Counted from the stretch's first letter, positions 9,477 to 19,866 are shown. The stretch is 28,555 nt of DNA from Lingula anatina (GCF_001039355.2 NW_019773514.1:1580292-1608846), one strand, 5' to 3'. Notes: generated from the sequence alone by a model not told the origin. Made by a program: numbers and translations.

Positions 9477-9566
9477 CTGCACACGGAATCAAACAACAGC
9501 TTATCAGGAGGACAAGAAATACCAGTAGAATAACTACTCCAGTCAAATCATTGCCTCCGCCGTAGT
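9477..9566 (-). CDS. Exon 11: second transmembrane segment
   Basis: Acceptor TTTTATTTTAG|ACT and donor TGTGCAG|GTATGG bound 90 bases, phase 1-1. The translation is YGGGNDLTG, then VVILLVFLVLLISCCLIPC, then A. The 19-residue hydrophobic run is followed in exon 12 by AAKRCRSR, a basic stop-transfer signal with likely palmitoylated cysteines. This puts exons 12-16 in the cytoplasm if this is the only transmembrane segment in the protein. If exon 7 is also included, the Death domain would end up outside, so the two exons are probably used alternatively. Confidence 0.82.
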
Positions 9567-11336
9567 CTAAAATAAAACACAACATGCTTGTTACACTAAT
9601 TCATCTTTGATCGAGCGCTGAAGTTCCATTTGTTAATAGAGGCAAACAAATTCACTAATATTTGCCAGCCAGTATTTCGTCTGCTGACAGTGAGACTTCA
9701 TTAGGGAGATGAGCTTTGTGATGGTTTTTCTCAATGTAACAAACTGTAACAACCCTCAGACTTGCTGTTTAATTATGTCCCTTCCTCCTCTGCTGACCCC
9801 TACCCTGAGGAGTGGAAGTTAGATATTGGGTAGCTCGGTGCCATTATCGCTGTTGAGTTTTGTTCCATGCATGTTAACAGCTTTAAGTCCTCAACGGTGG
9901 GAGTCACGGTTTTCCTTGTCTCATTTTTTTTTTTTTTTTTGCTGACTGAGGACCGATTGTTTTCATATAGAGCTATTGACAGATGGAGCTTTATTGATCA
10001 TTGCTGATGAAACTGTTCAATATGGTTATTGTTAAAAACAGCAGCTTCAATGCCGAGAACCTTTTGTGTATCGACAAAATCCAAATTTTACGGGCGGTAT
10101 CGTTTAAATTCAAAACTCAAGAATACATATAATCTGCAGGGTGTGTTTTGATGCAAATTTTAAAATATACAGCAAAGGTGGATGTGACATATTAAAGGAC
10201 AAACGTCTCAAAGACAAGCAAGAAGTGCTATGTGGAATACCTCGTGACACATTCGCAGAGAAGTATTGGATTGTGTTCTTTATCAAATTTTCAATTACAT
10301 TTTAAGAATAGATAAAATCTTATATATAAGCACACAATGACCTATTATGAAAAAATCATTGCTTCGCTTTAATTATAGTAAGTTTACACCTCTTACTTTT
10401 TTCAATCTTGTGAAACCAATTAGTCCAGTTCGTCAATCTTAGACACGGCGTTGAAGAGTAAAGTCCTACGTCAAAGTAACTGTAATCTTCATCTCTGCAT
10501 ATTAAAAAACATACCAATTCACATTTCAATCAATTCAAATATACCCAAGGAAGATAAATCTTATCCTTATCAACAATTTCACAGCTAGAAATTGACAATA
10601 GATGATATTTCGCATTGGGCTTTTATTAGGCGTGTATTGAATTGTTTTCTTTTGAATGGCAATTAAAAGTTTTATTTTTAAATTGGTAATTGTCTCATCA
10701 GAGACCTTTATATCGAAACTACCTTACTCAGCGATTATATATATATATATATATATATATTACCCTGGAATGCAGGCGCCGCACAGGGTGTCTCTGGTAA
10801 AATTGCAAACCCTTAAAGTTTTTCTGAACAAATCAGGACAGCTGGTGCAATTTCGCATTCGATATCCCCCAATATCGAAGTATTGTTCCAACCCGAAGAT
10901 CTAAATAGCAAAAAGAACGTCTTTACTTATTCCGTTTTTGGCATCAATACTAATAAGCTTAAGACTCATAAGTGCAACTAAAAAAAAATTGATAAAAAAA
11001 AGGACAAATAACATAATCAACAAATATCGACACATGTGAGTTCTTTTTACTCGTTTAAATATATACTAAAAATATGCCGCTCCTCACAAGCCTGATATAC
11101 ACAATATCTGATTTATTGAACACATGATGCACGAGGCAGTCGGTACCTACAGGTATATCGATCCAATATTTTGAGTTCAGCTACATGGTTTTCATGTATT
11201 GATTATTTGCCGTACGCGTATTCATACATTAATTTTTCTTTGTATGTTCGATGGATGTAATATTTTAAAAGAGTGAGCCTCCTGCACATAAGGGTGTTTT
11301 GAAAACAAGTTAGAGTAATAGGAGAAAGCCCGTTTA
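9567..11336. other. Intron between exons 11 and 10: no gene
   Basis: AT-rich intron holding a (TA)13 microsatellite at 10736-10761 and a T17 run near 9927. The open frame 10656-10904 runs through the microsatellite and is not supported. Its 3' neighbour is an (AAT)n run at 11337-11359. Confidence 0.5.
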
Positions 11337-11838
11337 TAATAATAATAATAATAATAATGTTTATTCAAAGTTAAAAACTGTCACCTGGCTGTCACCAGGT
11401 GCGGGGGTAAGAACTCCAGCAGATATATTTTGAATACGTTGCAGACATTTTGGTTTTTCTTGTGGACAACCATAAAGAAGAGAAATACATTTATTTAGCC
11501 GAGATGTGATAAATGGATAGAAAAGTGCATGTAGAATAGTCATTTAAATGGTTTCTCAATATCGCTCTGTTACAGAGGGAACAAAATACTATTGAAACAA
11601 TGCTCTCCAAACTCGGTCTGATCTGACACCTCAGGTGATATCCCGCACGCATCTTTTCAAGAGCACTCTGCAACCTCAGACCCTCATTTGACCATCGATG
11701 GGCAACTATACCTTGATTCTTCGACTTCATTCCAAGAACAGTTGACCAGGTATGCCTACCAGTACCTTTGCAAACACTGAACATAATTTTATCAAAGGAT
11801 AAATCTTACTCCATCTGCAAGAGGTGACTAGGGGTGTA

Positions 11839-12138
11839 ATCTTATTTCATCATGACATCACACTTGATCACAGGTATCGCCTGGTGAAAGATATGTTGCA
11901 GACACACAATATTCTTGGGATGGAGCATCCATATTTGAGACCTTACATTAACCCTTCTGATCACCTGTGGCATTAAATGGAGTGTGCACTTCAGGGGACA
12001 ACTAACCCTTATGATCTGGACCAATGCCGCCAAGCTCAAGAAAAATTAGACATTACCCCACAAAACAGAATTGCCGCCCTTGTCGCGCTATTTACAGGAG
12101 ATTATACACTACAGTTCGCAGAAGACACGTGCCCATAA
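11839..12138 (+). pseudogene. Tc1-like transposase remnant, C-terminal third
   Basis: One frame of 100 codons with a single internal stop reads FHHDITLDHRYRLVKDMLQ, then INPSDHLWH, then PQNRIAALVALF. This matches Tc1-family order: the QxDNxxxH block with the second catalytic Asp, SPDLNPIEHLWD with the third acidic residue, and the IPQxRIxxLVxSM helix. Here NPIE is NPSD. No N-terminal part or inverted repeats were found. It is a decayed insertion in the intron between exons 11 and 10. Confidence 0.65.
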
Positions 12139-13061
12139 ATGAGAACATCCGAATGTTTTAGTTTGGTTACATTTGGTGTTGTCTTTTCAATCAAATGAAC
12201 ATTTCTTTACCTTCAGAGGTAATATCAGAGGTAATATGTTACAAATTTGTTTACATGGTATGGGAAAATCCTCACTGCTATTTTGAATTTTCTGAACTTT
12301 TAATTATGTTAGATATGGCATCTGGAATAAAAATCACCGTTTGTGATAATTTACACCCGTGAGGAGATTATTTGTAAATAAAAGCACATGGAATTAGAGG
12401 TGGGAAACCTTTTTGGCCGATGGTGTTTTTATGCTTATTTATAAGTGAAATAATTCCATTAAAGGCAGATAAAAGCATTTAAATTGTCCCAAGTTGGTAA
12501 AAAAAAAATTTGTTTCCTTTATGAATTTCGTATCTGTAAATAAGTATAATTAACACTTTTTGGCAAAACTTTTACTTTTTATTCAATTATTGACTTTTGC
12601 TGAAGGAAAGTGATATCGACCAAGACGCAGTAATAAAACAACAAACATGTATTGACCGAAAGTCAAAGTTGATAGATGTTTTATTTTATAATTTAATACG
12701 ATGTTATCTTTAGGAAGATATGTGATGCAAATTAAAAATACTTCATATCTTCTTGATATCACAAAAATGCGATGGCCTGACTTTGCGACGCATTAAACCA
12801 TCACGATTGTAGGGCTGGTTGCGACGACTCGTAATAATTGGGCCCCAAAGGTAGATGTTTTTGATGACGTTATTTAGGAGGGAGCTAAAGCTGGTCAATT
12901 CACGATTGTAGGCTGAGTCAATGACCAGGTTAATTTCTGCATTATCTTGGCAGATAAAGAAATAAATCCTTAAGTATCTCCATTTACATTAAGACTGACT
13001 ACATGCACAGTAGGCACGAATCAAAATATAAATAATTTTAAAAACAGCATAAAATACTTAC
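12139..13061. other. Intron sequence: nothing recognised
   Basis: AT-rich. The word CACGATTGTAGG occurs twice (near 12806 and 12901), but no wider repeat is evident. Confidence 0.45.
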
Positions 13062-13118
13062 CGTATAGCTCAGCATCAGGCAGTTTATAATTATTAAACA
13101 CGTCTTCGCCATTGCAAC
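13062..13118 (-). CDS. Exon 10: stalk exon with one cysteine
   Basis: Acceptor TTTGTTACTGAAG|GTTG and donor CTATACG|GTAAGT bound 57 bases, phase 1-1. It encodes CNGEDVFNNYKLPDAELY. The single cysteine sits near the ectodomain end, in the place where exon 7 also supplies one. The segment is acidic and tyrosine-containing, and no known domain was recognised. Confidence 0.7.
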
Positions 13119-13384
13119 CTTCAGTAACAAAACAAAATACCAAATCAATCAAATTCGGTTAGACAGATAGCGGATAAGAGCAGAATATAAACGTATAAAA
13201 TGGTGAAAAGTTATCGGTGATTTAAAGGATGCTGTAACCCTTTATTATCATCCAAATACCGTAAATTTGTTTTTTTTTCCTGTATTTAACTATTTTATAA
13301 TGCATCTATTTTTGTGCTGATTTCAAACGATGAAAAAAACCCTTTAAAACAAAATACCGGCGTTTATGCATCTTTTGTTGCAAT

Positions 13385-13690
13385 GTATAAGCATAGACAC
13401 CCCAAAGCTTTAATCTTCAGTTTAACACATGTCTATATGGGGATGAGATAGCAATCGGTACGAGGCGTAACTTTATCCCTGAACAACATTTTATCACGAA
13501 AATTGGCATAGTGGACTGAAAGTGTCAGCGTTGTGGTTTAAATCCTTTTATGTTGGAGTAATGAGCCTCTAAATACTGATTTTGGTTGAACAAATGCATT
13601 TTTTTGCTTTATCAACGAAAAAATCTGAACTAAGACTTTAAAGAAAAATCACTGGCAGCATTTTGTAGTACTAACTGGTGTCATTAATTC
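13385..13690 (+). repeat. Dispersed repeat, copy 2
   Basis: Diverged copy, in opposite orientation, of the repeat at 9020-9310, in the intron between exons 10 and 9. About two thirds of positions match by eye in the best blocks. Confidence 0.65.
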
Positions 13691-14187
13691 GGCAATAAAC
13701 TAGTGATTGTGGGTGCTTGGGTAAAAGAAAAATTTTAGAAACTGACTTTTCAGTTTTTGTCCAAAATTGCAATTATAATGTAAATGTTAATAAATAACAT
13801 ATAATCTGATGTTCTGTGACAGTATGTCGACAACCTTTAAAAATTATCTGACCGTATTATATGCCTTAAACCCTTCTAGCTGTTTATTGAAAATAAATGA
13901 TTCATTTTAACATATATGAACTTAAATGATAAAAAATGACCATATTCATTAACATAGAGAGTCTTTAATTCGTGCTGTTTTATTAAGTCATTTGTTCTTC
14001 ATTAAGTTTCTAACAACAGCAGAGCAAACAAAAATAATAATACATAAAAATAGTAATAAAATAAAAATGATAAACAGAAAACGCGGTCATATCATTTGCC
14101 TATATGTTTCACTGGCGAAAAGCAATTTCAATATCTTTAAATCGCCTTATATTATTATATAGAAAGCCTTAGAACTAGTTTACTTAC

Positions 14188-14217
14188 TTTCTCTTCTGCC
14201 TCCTGTCTTTTGCGATA
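14188..14217 (-). CDS. Exon 9: 30-base micro-exon
   Basis: Acceptor TTGCTTTGTCAG|TAT and donor GAGAAA|GTAAGTA bound 30 bases with strong consensus on both sides. In the phase required by its neighbours (1-1) it encodes SQKTGGRRE flanked by split codons. Read in phase 0 it would be YRKRQEAEEK, but that phase does not fit exon 10. It forms part of a stalk before the second transmembrane exon. Confidence 0.65.
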
Positions 14218-16346
14218 CTGACAAAGCAAATAAAATCGTTGAGTGCCACTATAAAATCAATGACAATTGTTATCAGACATTTGTGTTCGCGATCGATTGA
14301 CCTAAGGAAATGTATAACACGAACCATGAATTGACAACACAAGTACGCAGTGACCAGAGTGCAATTTTTTGTTCATGTTTTTGAAAAGTTTCTGATAGCG
14401 ATTAATTCGTCCACGCATCTTTTGCTGTAGTTGAGTACTCGCCCCTATGCCTCTAATACATTAACTTAAATTTTTTTTGTTCTCATGAATTTTTTTAATT
14501 GGCCTCCCAACTAAAATTCAAACTTTACCCTTCGGGATTTAATACCGAATATAACCTGCCGTATGCATTCAGATCAAAACTAAAAAGAGGTTAATGTAGT
14601 GTTGAAGAACATTTATAATGAAAAACGATATGATGTTTATGTTGATATGTTGTTAGGGATTTGACAGCCATCTTGTATAGCCTTCACTAGTTCTAGATGT
14701 TTCACTTCGTTTTTGAGATCTAAATCAGCAAAACATTTTAAATTTGTAATAAGCCCTAAGTTATATCTGAAGAGTGACACAATTCTGTTTGCATTCAGTT
14801 AATTTTAGAATAATTCTTTGACAGTTGGTAGCTGTTTTGGGTTTTGTCTGCATGATTTGATTATATCGAAACAATTTCTTTTCGTCGTCTAGACCTTTTT
14901 CAGATATCGAGAAAATAGTTGATATCGAAATTCGAAGTGTATTGACACCAGCCAAGGAGTAACAATGAAAGTGGCGAGAGGCCAGTTTATAATTGTCCTT
15001 TAAGTGTTGATGCAAAATGTACATAGTAAAGAAAAACAAATATTGCACACAAAGATATTCGTACACGTGGAACATGATCAATAGATGAAGAAAATGAATT
15101 TCTGCAAAAAGGAAACGATTAATGAACAAGGGTGATGCACACGTTTTTTTTTCATTATCTATGTTGTAAGCATGCTTGGGAAGTTCTTAATGAATTAGTG
15201 ACCAATACGAGTTTCTCGACCGTCTAGCATGTTCGTTTAACAAAGGGTTATTTCACCATGTGTGTGTGTATGCGTGTACGTGTGTGTGTATGGATATACT
15301 AATAGGAGGGTCCATAGTTGGTTACGCATTAAAAACAAAATCAACTATCGTTTAATTTTCCTATTGTTGTGATATTTATTCAACCCTTTTTGTAGCATAC
15401 AAACATAAGCAGTAATAACCTTGATTAAATAAACGATAATGAACGTGCAGTAATTTTGCGACAAAATAGCTCTAACTGTCCTGTATCGGAACAGAAACTA
15501 ATAATTCAAATAAACTGGTGGTATCATTTGACGGTAATGAAAAGACATTACATTTTTGAAGCCAAATTCATTAGTAACGATCATTAAATTTCCATCACCC
15601 ATATGTACACCCAGTTCAAGTTTAATTAAAGCTTAATGTAGAGCAACTCAAGGAAGTAGAGATGCCTTTGGAACCATGACCAGGTACGATGTATAGCAGT
15701 TTCTTCATTTTCAAAACCCTGTCTATGCATGCGGACTCGGACATTCATAAGCAACCTTGACTGAAGTTCACAACGCCAATCTTAACCGGTCATTTTTTAT
15801 CCGAATTCCGTAGCCCTATTGAAGAGCAGGTGAGTTACATTAGTAAATACACACGCCTCATATTTGTGATTGGCGCCACTTTGAACTGAATCAAACACCA
15901 CTGAACTTCAGAACAGACAAGCAAGCATGCACAAAAATTTGAAAATGAAGAAGCTGGAAGACATCACCCTCTGTCAATGTCACAAATCGATTTGTTTCGC
16001 TAGATATTCACAGATATGTCTCTGGCTAAATCATGGCTAGATTCTCTGCCGTGATGAAGAAAAATAGCCTTAATAAATCCGTGGCCCTGGTAGAGAATAG
16101 AAAACTTTACCTCAGGCTAGGCAGTAAAACTGGATTCGAACAGCAATCCGCCTTTCACGTATGTTATTCTCAAAAATGGTGACCAGCATAGTGAACAGAA
16201 TATAGGGTTCATAACCTTGACCTACATAACGATGATGAACCATATTCATATCATCTACTTCCTGGAGTTTGCTTTGTAGGTTTTAGTTAAATCTGTACTG
16301 GAAGCATATTATATCATAATTTATACAACTTACAATTTTTAGTCAA

Positions 16347-16585
16347 TTCTCAAGGGAGCTCTAGTATTTTATCACACGACAGATACTGTCTGTCCCTGAT
16401 AGGCCTGTATTTTGTTTTGTTATGAAAATTATACAACTGCGATTCATGTGTAACAGTTTTAATTCACATATTTTTGCAAAAATATGAAAGATGACCTTAT
16501 TCAAGGCAAAGCTTGTTTGATAATACGTAAGACAGCAAAAAATAAAATGCTGTCGTCAAACTAAAATGCTAGAGCTCCTTGAAAA
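16347..16585. mobile_element. MITE-like inverted pair
   Basis: TCTCAAGGGAGCTCTAGTAT at 16348 faces its near reverse complement at about 16558-16585 (TTCAAGGAGCTCTAGCAT on the minus strand). Similarity continues inward through TTTAxxxxACGACAG. The core is non-coding and no clear target duplication was seen. Confidence 0.55.
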
Positions 16586-16884
16586 TCAACAAATGCTCCT
16601 TGGGGGCATCATGTTACTTACAGTTGGGCCTATATACTGTGTATCTACGCGTGCAGAGTGTACACCTAATTCGGTAAGATTTAACTTATTTTAAGAGAAT
16701 ACACACTGTATGCTTAAAATATTAAGTTATAAATGTATATGCTAAGATATGATATCATTATTTTGTAGCTGCATGGGTATGTTTTCCTTGAATACTATTA
16801 AACTGATAACGACCCCTTAATTACGACTTTGATACGGGACAAATCTTACGAATTTTTTTCTAATACAAGTGACACACAGAAGCA

Positions 16885-16885
<1 letters not shown>

Positions 16886-16915
<30 letters not shown>
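16886..16915 (+). repeat. CA microsatellite
   Basis: About fifteen CA units, flanked by ACAAGTG and CACTTGT in inverted orientation. Confidence 0.9.
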
Positions 16916-16918
<3 letters not shown>

Positions 16919-17470
16919 TAGGAGTCCACACGTGCGAACAAATACAGTGTACAAGCACACACTTTTAAACAAACAGAAAAGCTAGTTAGTTATCACACTT
17001 ATAAAATCATTATACATTTAGTTGTAGTGTATGACTTAGTCATACCATCCACTCATGGAACCAGGGTTATGCTAAACGGGGAGGGTGGGGGGAGATAAAC
17101 AAAATGGACGAGAAAAATACATGTATAAAAAAAAGGGTTTGCTTTTCATGTGATATGCTGGACACATGGACTGAGTTGGGTATTAAAAACGATATTTCTG
17201 ATTACCTTACCGTTAGCAATGCATTGTCATGGGAATTATTTCGTTGACTGTAGTTATTGTTGTTGTACTTATCAGGCCTACACTTATTTTTCATTTTTGG
17301 GTGGAAAGAAATGGGATATGTCTGAAGATAAAATGATACATGACCCCGTGAGCGCACTGGGTCCACCATTTTTCCAAAGTTGATAAATGTAAGATGCAAC
17401 ACATGACAATTTAAAGTCTAATATATCAATGTGAACAAACTCTAATACGTTTCTTCTTCAATCATGCAGT

Positions 17471-18336
17471 CTAAGGGTCATATCCGTTACGATCAGGGTC
17501 ACTATTGAACTTCAAACTGTCGATTTCGACACTATGGAGCCCAAGTAGGCCTATTGGTTCCCGCCGCGGTGGCGATGTCGACGGCGTCGGTGTCGGTGGC
17601 GGCGTTGCGTTGCCTGTAGTGCTCTTGGGGTTTTTGACTGAGGTACGAGAGTCTCGTCCCAGCTCGTTCTCTGCAGAAAAATTACCTTTCGCAGTGGAAT
17701 GGTTAAACAACGTGCCTGACAGGTAATTGGGAGCATATGATGTCTTCTTGTCATCTTCTCGACCCTCAGTACATTCAGTCGGCTTTGTGTAGCTACCCGA
17801 TGGGTTGTTCGTGGAATGTCCCAGTTGGGCGGACGTGGGATGTACAGGTTGGGCGGCCATGGAATGTCCCGGTGAGACGATCGTGGGAGGTCCCGAATGG
17901 GCAGCCGTGGAATGTCTCGATGGGGCGACCGTGGGATGTCCCGGTTGGGAGGCCGTGGGAAGTCCCGATTGGGTGGCCGTGGAATGTCCCGGTGGGGCGA
18001 CCATGGGATGTCTCGGTTGGGAGGCCGTGTAATGTTCCGGTGGGGCAATCGTGGGATGTCCCAGTTGGGCGGCCGTGAAATGTCCCGGTGGGGCGACCGT
18101 GGGATGTCTCGGTTGGGCGGCCGTGGAATGTCCCGGTTGGGAGGCCGTGGGATGTCCCGGTTGGGCGGTCGTGGAATGTCCCGGTGGGGCAATCGTGGGA
18201 GGTCCCGAATGAGCGGCCGTGGAGTGTCCTGAATGGGTGGTCGTGGGATGTCCCAGTTGGGTTTCCGTGGGATGTCCCGGTTGGATTTCCGAGGGAGCTC
18301 CTTGTAGATTTTCTGTAGTCTGTCCTGATGGCGTGT
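17471..18336 (-). CDS. Exon 8: PTS-rich repeat exon with in-frame stop
   Basis: The acceptor TTTCATTTTAG|ACAC opens in phase 1 and the frame runs 288 codons to TAG at 17471. About twenty tandem octapeptides of GHPTxAQP type are followed by a charged part, three N-glycosylation sequons (NHST, NFSA, NATP), and a Pro-rich PPPTPTPSTSPPRREP stretch. The end is LKFNSDPDRNGYDP. Mucin-like composition and sequons fit an extracellular stalk or secreted tail better than a cytoplasmic tail. A good internal donor, AAAG|GTAATT at 17686 in phase 1, would remove the stop and join exon 9 in frame. The exon may therefore be a terminal exon after exon 7, a secreted tail after exon 6, or a stalk. Confidence 0.75.
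17798..18277 (-). repeat. Coding 24-base minisatellite of exon 8
   Basis: About twenty tandem copies of a 24-base unit encode GHPTxAQP-type octapeptides (variants GHSTAAHS, GPPTIAPP, RHPTVAPP, GHSTTAQP). The unit is a multiple of three and stop-free in most frames, so spurious open frames appear on both strands here. Confidence 0.92.
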
Positions 18337-18605
18337 CTAAAATGAAAGAAGTACTTATAGTTGCATAGGCCTATATGAACAAAAAGAGTCACTCAGTACA
18401 AATAGCCTACGCTCAGTTAATCTGATGATTTACCAAGTCTGTGGTTTTGTTAATAAATGTAGTACTTAATTCAAAATGTAAATGTGCATGTAAGGTTCTC
18501 ATATTATAATTTACAAAAATACCAGCATCTCTTCAGAAACCTGATTGTTAAGAATTTTACTTTTCACAGTGAACATTAAATATACAGGCATAAAAACGGA
18601 CCGCT

Positions 18606-18715
18606 TAAAGCAATAATAACTCTTTGTTTCGGCCAAAAAATGAATTTTCCTGGAGTAAACAACAATTTTCCCATACTTACCAATGGTTAATGAATCCATT
18701 TTTACATTCAAAGTT
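18606..18715 (+). repeat. Dispersed repeat, copy near exon 8
   Basis: Similar to 19402-19499: both go from CTTAAAG through TTTTCxxGGxTAAAC(A/G)AC(A/G)ATTTTCC to AATGAATCC. It is in the intron between exons 8 and 7. Confidence 0.5.
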
Positions 18716-18749
18716 AGTCCCTGGTTTTTTTCTGAAAAGTTTGGTTTTT

Positions 18750-18777
18750 TGTTAAAATCTCTTAAGAGATTTTAACA
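18750..18777. repeat. Perfect 28-base palindrome
   Basis: GTTAAAATCTCTT followed directly by its reverse complement, extended one base each side, with no spacer. It lies in the intron between exons 8 and 7. Confidence 0.85.
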
Positions 18778-18947
18778 GAGTATAGACATCAATGGAGGTT
18801 CAAATATCAGAATAAAAGCTATAACTGCTGTTTTTGTGGTAAAACGGAATATATTATATTTCTATGAGTTATTCACAAGGTTTTTATTGTGAAATATAGG
18901 TCTCATACGAAGAGTTATTATCCCTTTAACCTAAAAAATTTATTTAC

Positions 18948-19151
18948 CTGTGTCAGCCATAATAACGACAGCTAATGAAGGACGTTTCTCTCTCTCACGC
19001 CTCCTCTCAATATTTCGCTTCTTAAGATACACAATGACTCCTGCGACAGTTACGGCCACCAAAATAGATAATACTATAGGCGCAATGTACCAGTCGTGCC
19101 AAAGCTGAACGCTAGTGGTGTCATTGGCAGCGTTCTTACAATAAGATACGT
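18948..19151 (-). CDS. Exon 7: first transmembrane segment, polybasic inner face
   Basis: Acceptor TTTGTTTCAG|ACG and donor GACACAG|GTAAAT bound 204 bases, phase 1-1. The order is a short juxtamembrane part with one cysteine (DVSYCKNAANDTTS), WHDW, a hydrophobic segment of about 21 residues (IAPIVLSILVAVTVAGVIVYL), then KKRNIERRREREKRP. The basic stop-transfer stretch fixes the orientation, with the N-terminal side outside. Together with the signal peptide this makes a type I receptor. Being phase 1-1, the exon can be skipped without breaking the frame. Confidence 0.85.
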
Positions 19152-19401
19152 CTGAAACAAACAAAAAAAAGACATTTTAAAACAAAGTTGTCTCGTTGGA
19201 AATTACATAATTGAGACAAAACTAAGGCTTATTTGACGGGTTTATTATTTATACAATGTATAACACACTTTGAAAATAAAGTGATATATGACGCACGCCA
19301 ACAAACCGAAGATGGTAGTTAAGAAAACATTTTAATGTTTTAAAAGACATCACATACATATACAGGGCTATACAATAAATTTAAACTGTATATCTAAGAA
19401 A

Positions 19402-19499
19402 TATCTTAAAGGGGAAAAACTCCTCCTTTTGGTGGGAAAATAAAACGGATTTTTCAGGGTAAACGACGATTTTCCAATACTTTCAATGATAATGAATCC
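19402..19499 (+). repeat. Dispersed repeat, copy next to MITE 2
   Basis: Diverged copy of 18606-18715 that runs directly into the left side of the second MITE copy, replacing that element's outer end. Confidence 0.5.
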
Positions 19500-19678
19500 G
19501 TTCTTTCTACGTTCTTTGTGCAACCATGAAACTGGCATCGTTGTTGTCGTAGAAAGGAGACACAAGCATAGCTTTGGTTGCTAAATGAATGCTCAATGAT
19601 CGGCCAGTTGTCGGCTCGCAAAGTATTATCTCTTCTTTTTACACTCAAAGGACGCCGTGCAGTGTAAAGGGGAGTTAA
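19500..19678. mobile_element. Second copy of the TTAA MITE, left end damaged
   Basis: It matches the reverse complement of 298-527: TTCTTTCTACGTTCTTTGTGC, CACAAGCATxxCTTTGGTTGC, AATGAATGCTCAATGAxCGG, CCAGTTGT, and the end AAAGGACGCCGTGCAGTGTA to TTAA at 19675-19678. It ends 36 bases from the exon 6 donor. Confidence 0.7.
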
Positions 19679-19713
19679 AATATGACTGAAAAACGAAAAA
19701 GGCAAGCCCCTAC

Positions 19714-19781
19714 CTGTGCTGCACTCATTGTCGTGGGTTATGTTTCCCTCCCTTTTTGTGCATTTGTCTTCTGCGCTGCAA
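19714..19781 (-). CDS. Exon 6: end of last TNFR module, branch point for isoforms
   Basis: Acceptor GATGTGTTACAG|TTGC and donor GCACAG|GTAGGG bound 68 bases, phase 2 to 1. It encodes NCSAEDKC, an N-glycosylation site in GNITHDN, and NECST. The THDNEC ending matches the final cysteine of a TNFR repeat. One extra cysteine (DKC) is left over and could pair with the single cysteine supplied by exon 7 (SYCKN) or exon 10 (SCNGED). The phase-1 end fits exons 7, 8 and 9 alike. Confidence 0.88.
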
Positions 19782-19809
19782 CTGTAACACATCAAAGGAA
19801 AATTTACAA

Positions 19810-19810
19810 A

Positions 19811-19864
<54 letters not shown>
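19810..19864. repeat. (TAA)n-(TTA)n microsatellite palindrome
   Basis: A (TAA)n run turns into (TTA)n at its centre, giving a perfect self-complementary tract of about 54 bases, 28 bases upstream of the exon 6 acceptor. Confidence 0.85.

Positions 19865-19866
<2 letters not shown>

Larger units (their letters stand above)
14218..17470. other. Long intron or 3' UTR of the short isoform: no further exon found
   Basis: It lies between the exon 8 stop and exon 9. The open frame 14761-15129 (minus) has no family motif. No canonical AATAAA on the minus strand was found in the first kilobase after the exon 8 stop. Contents: a MITE-like inverted pair (16347-16585) and a (CA)n run. Confidence 0.45.

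Noticed and set aside
11491-11784. 97-codon minus-strand frame beside the Tc1-like relic
   Set aside because: It shows no transposase motif and lies on the strand opposite the recognised remnant.
14761-15129. 122-codon minus-strand frame between exons 8 and 9
   Set aside because: It is aromatic-rich as AT-rich DNA gives by chance, with no domain pattern and no splice sites in phase with the neighbours.
16120-16160. GGATTCGAACAGC, resembling a tRNA or SINE B box in reverse
   Set aside because: The T-arm does not pair and no A box or acceptor stem is found at the right distance on either strand.
17551-18392. Several long open frames on both strands across the exon 8 minisatellite
   Set aside because: They arise because the 24-base unit is a multiple of three and stop-free in most frames. 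Only the minus frame entered from the phase-1 acceptor at 18336 continues to a sensible unique C-terminus.
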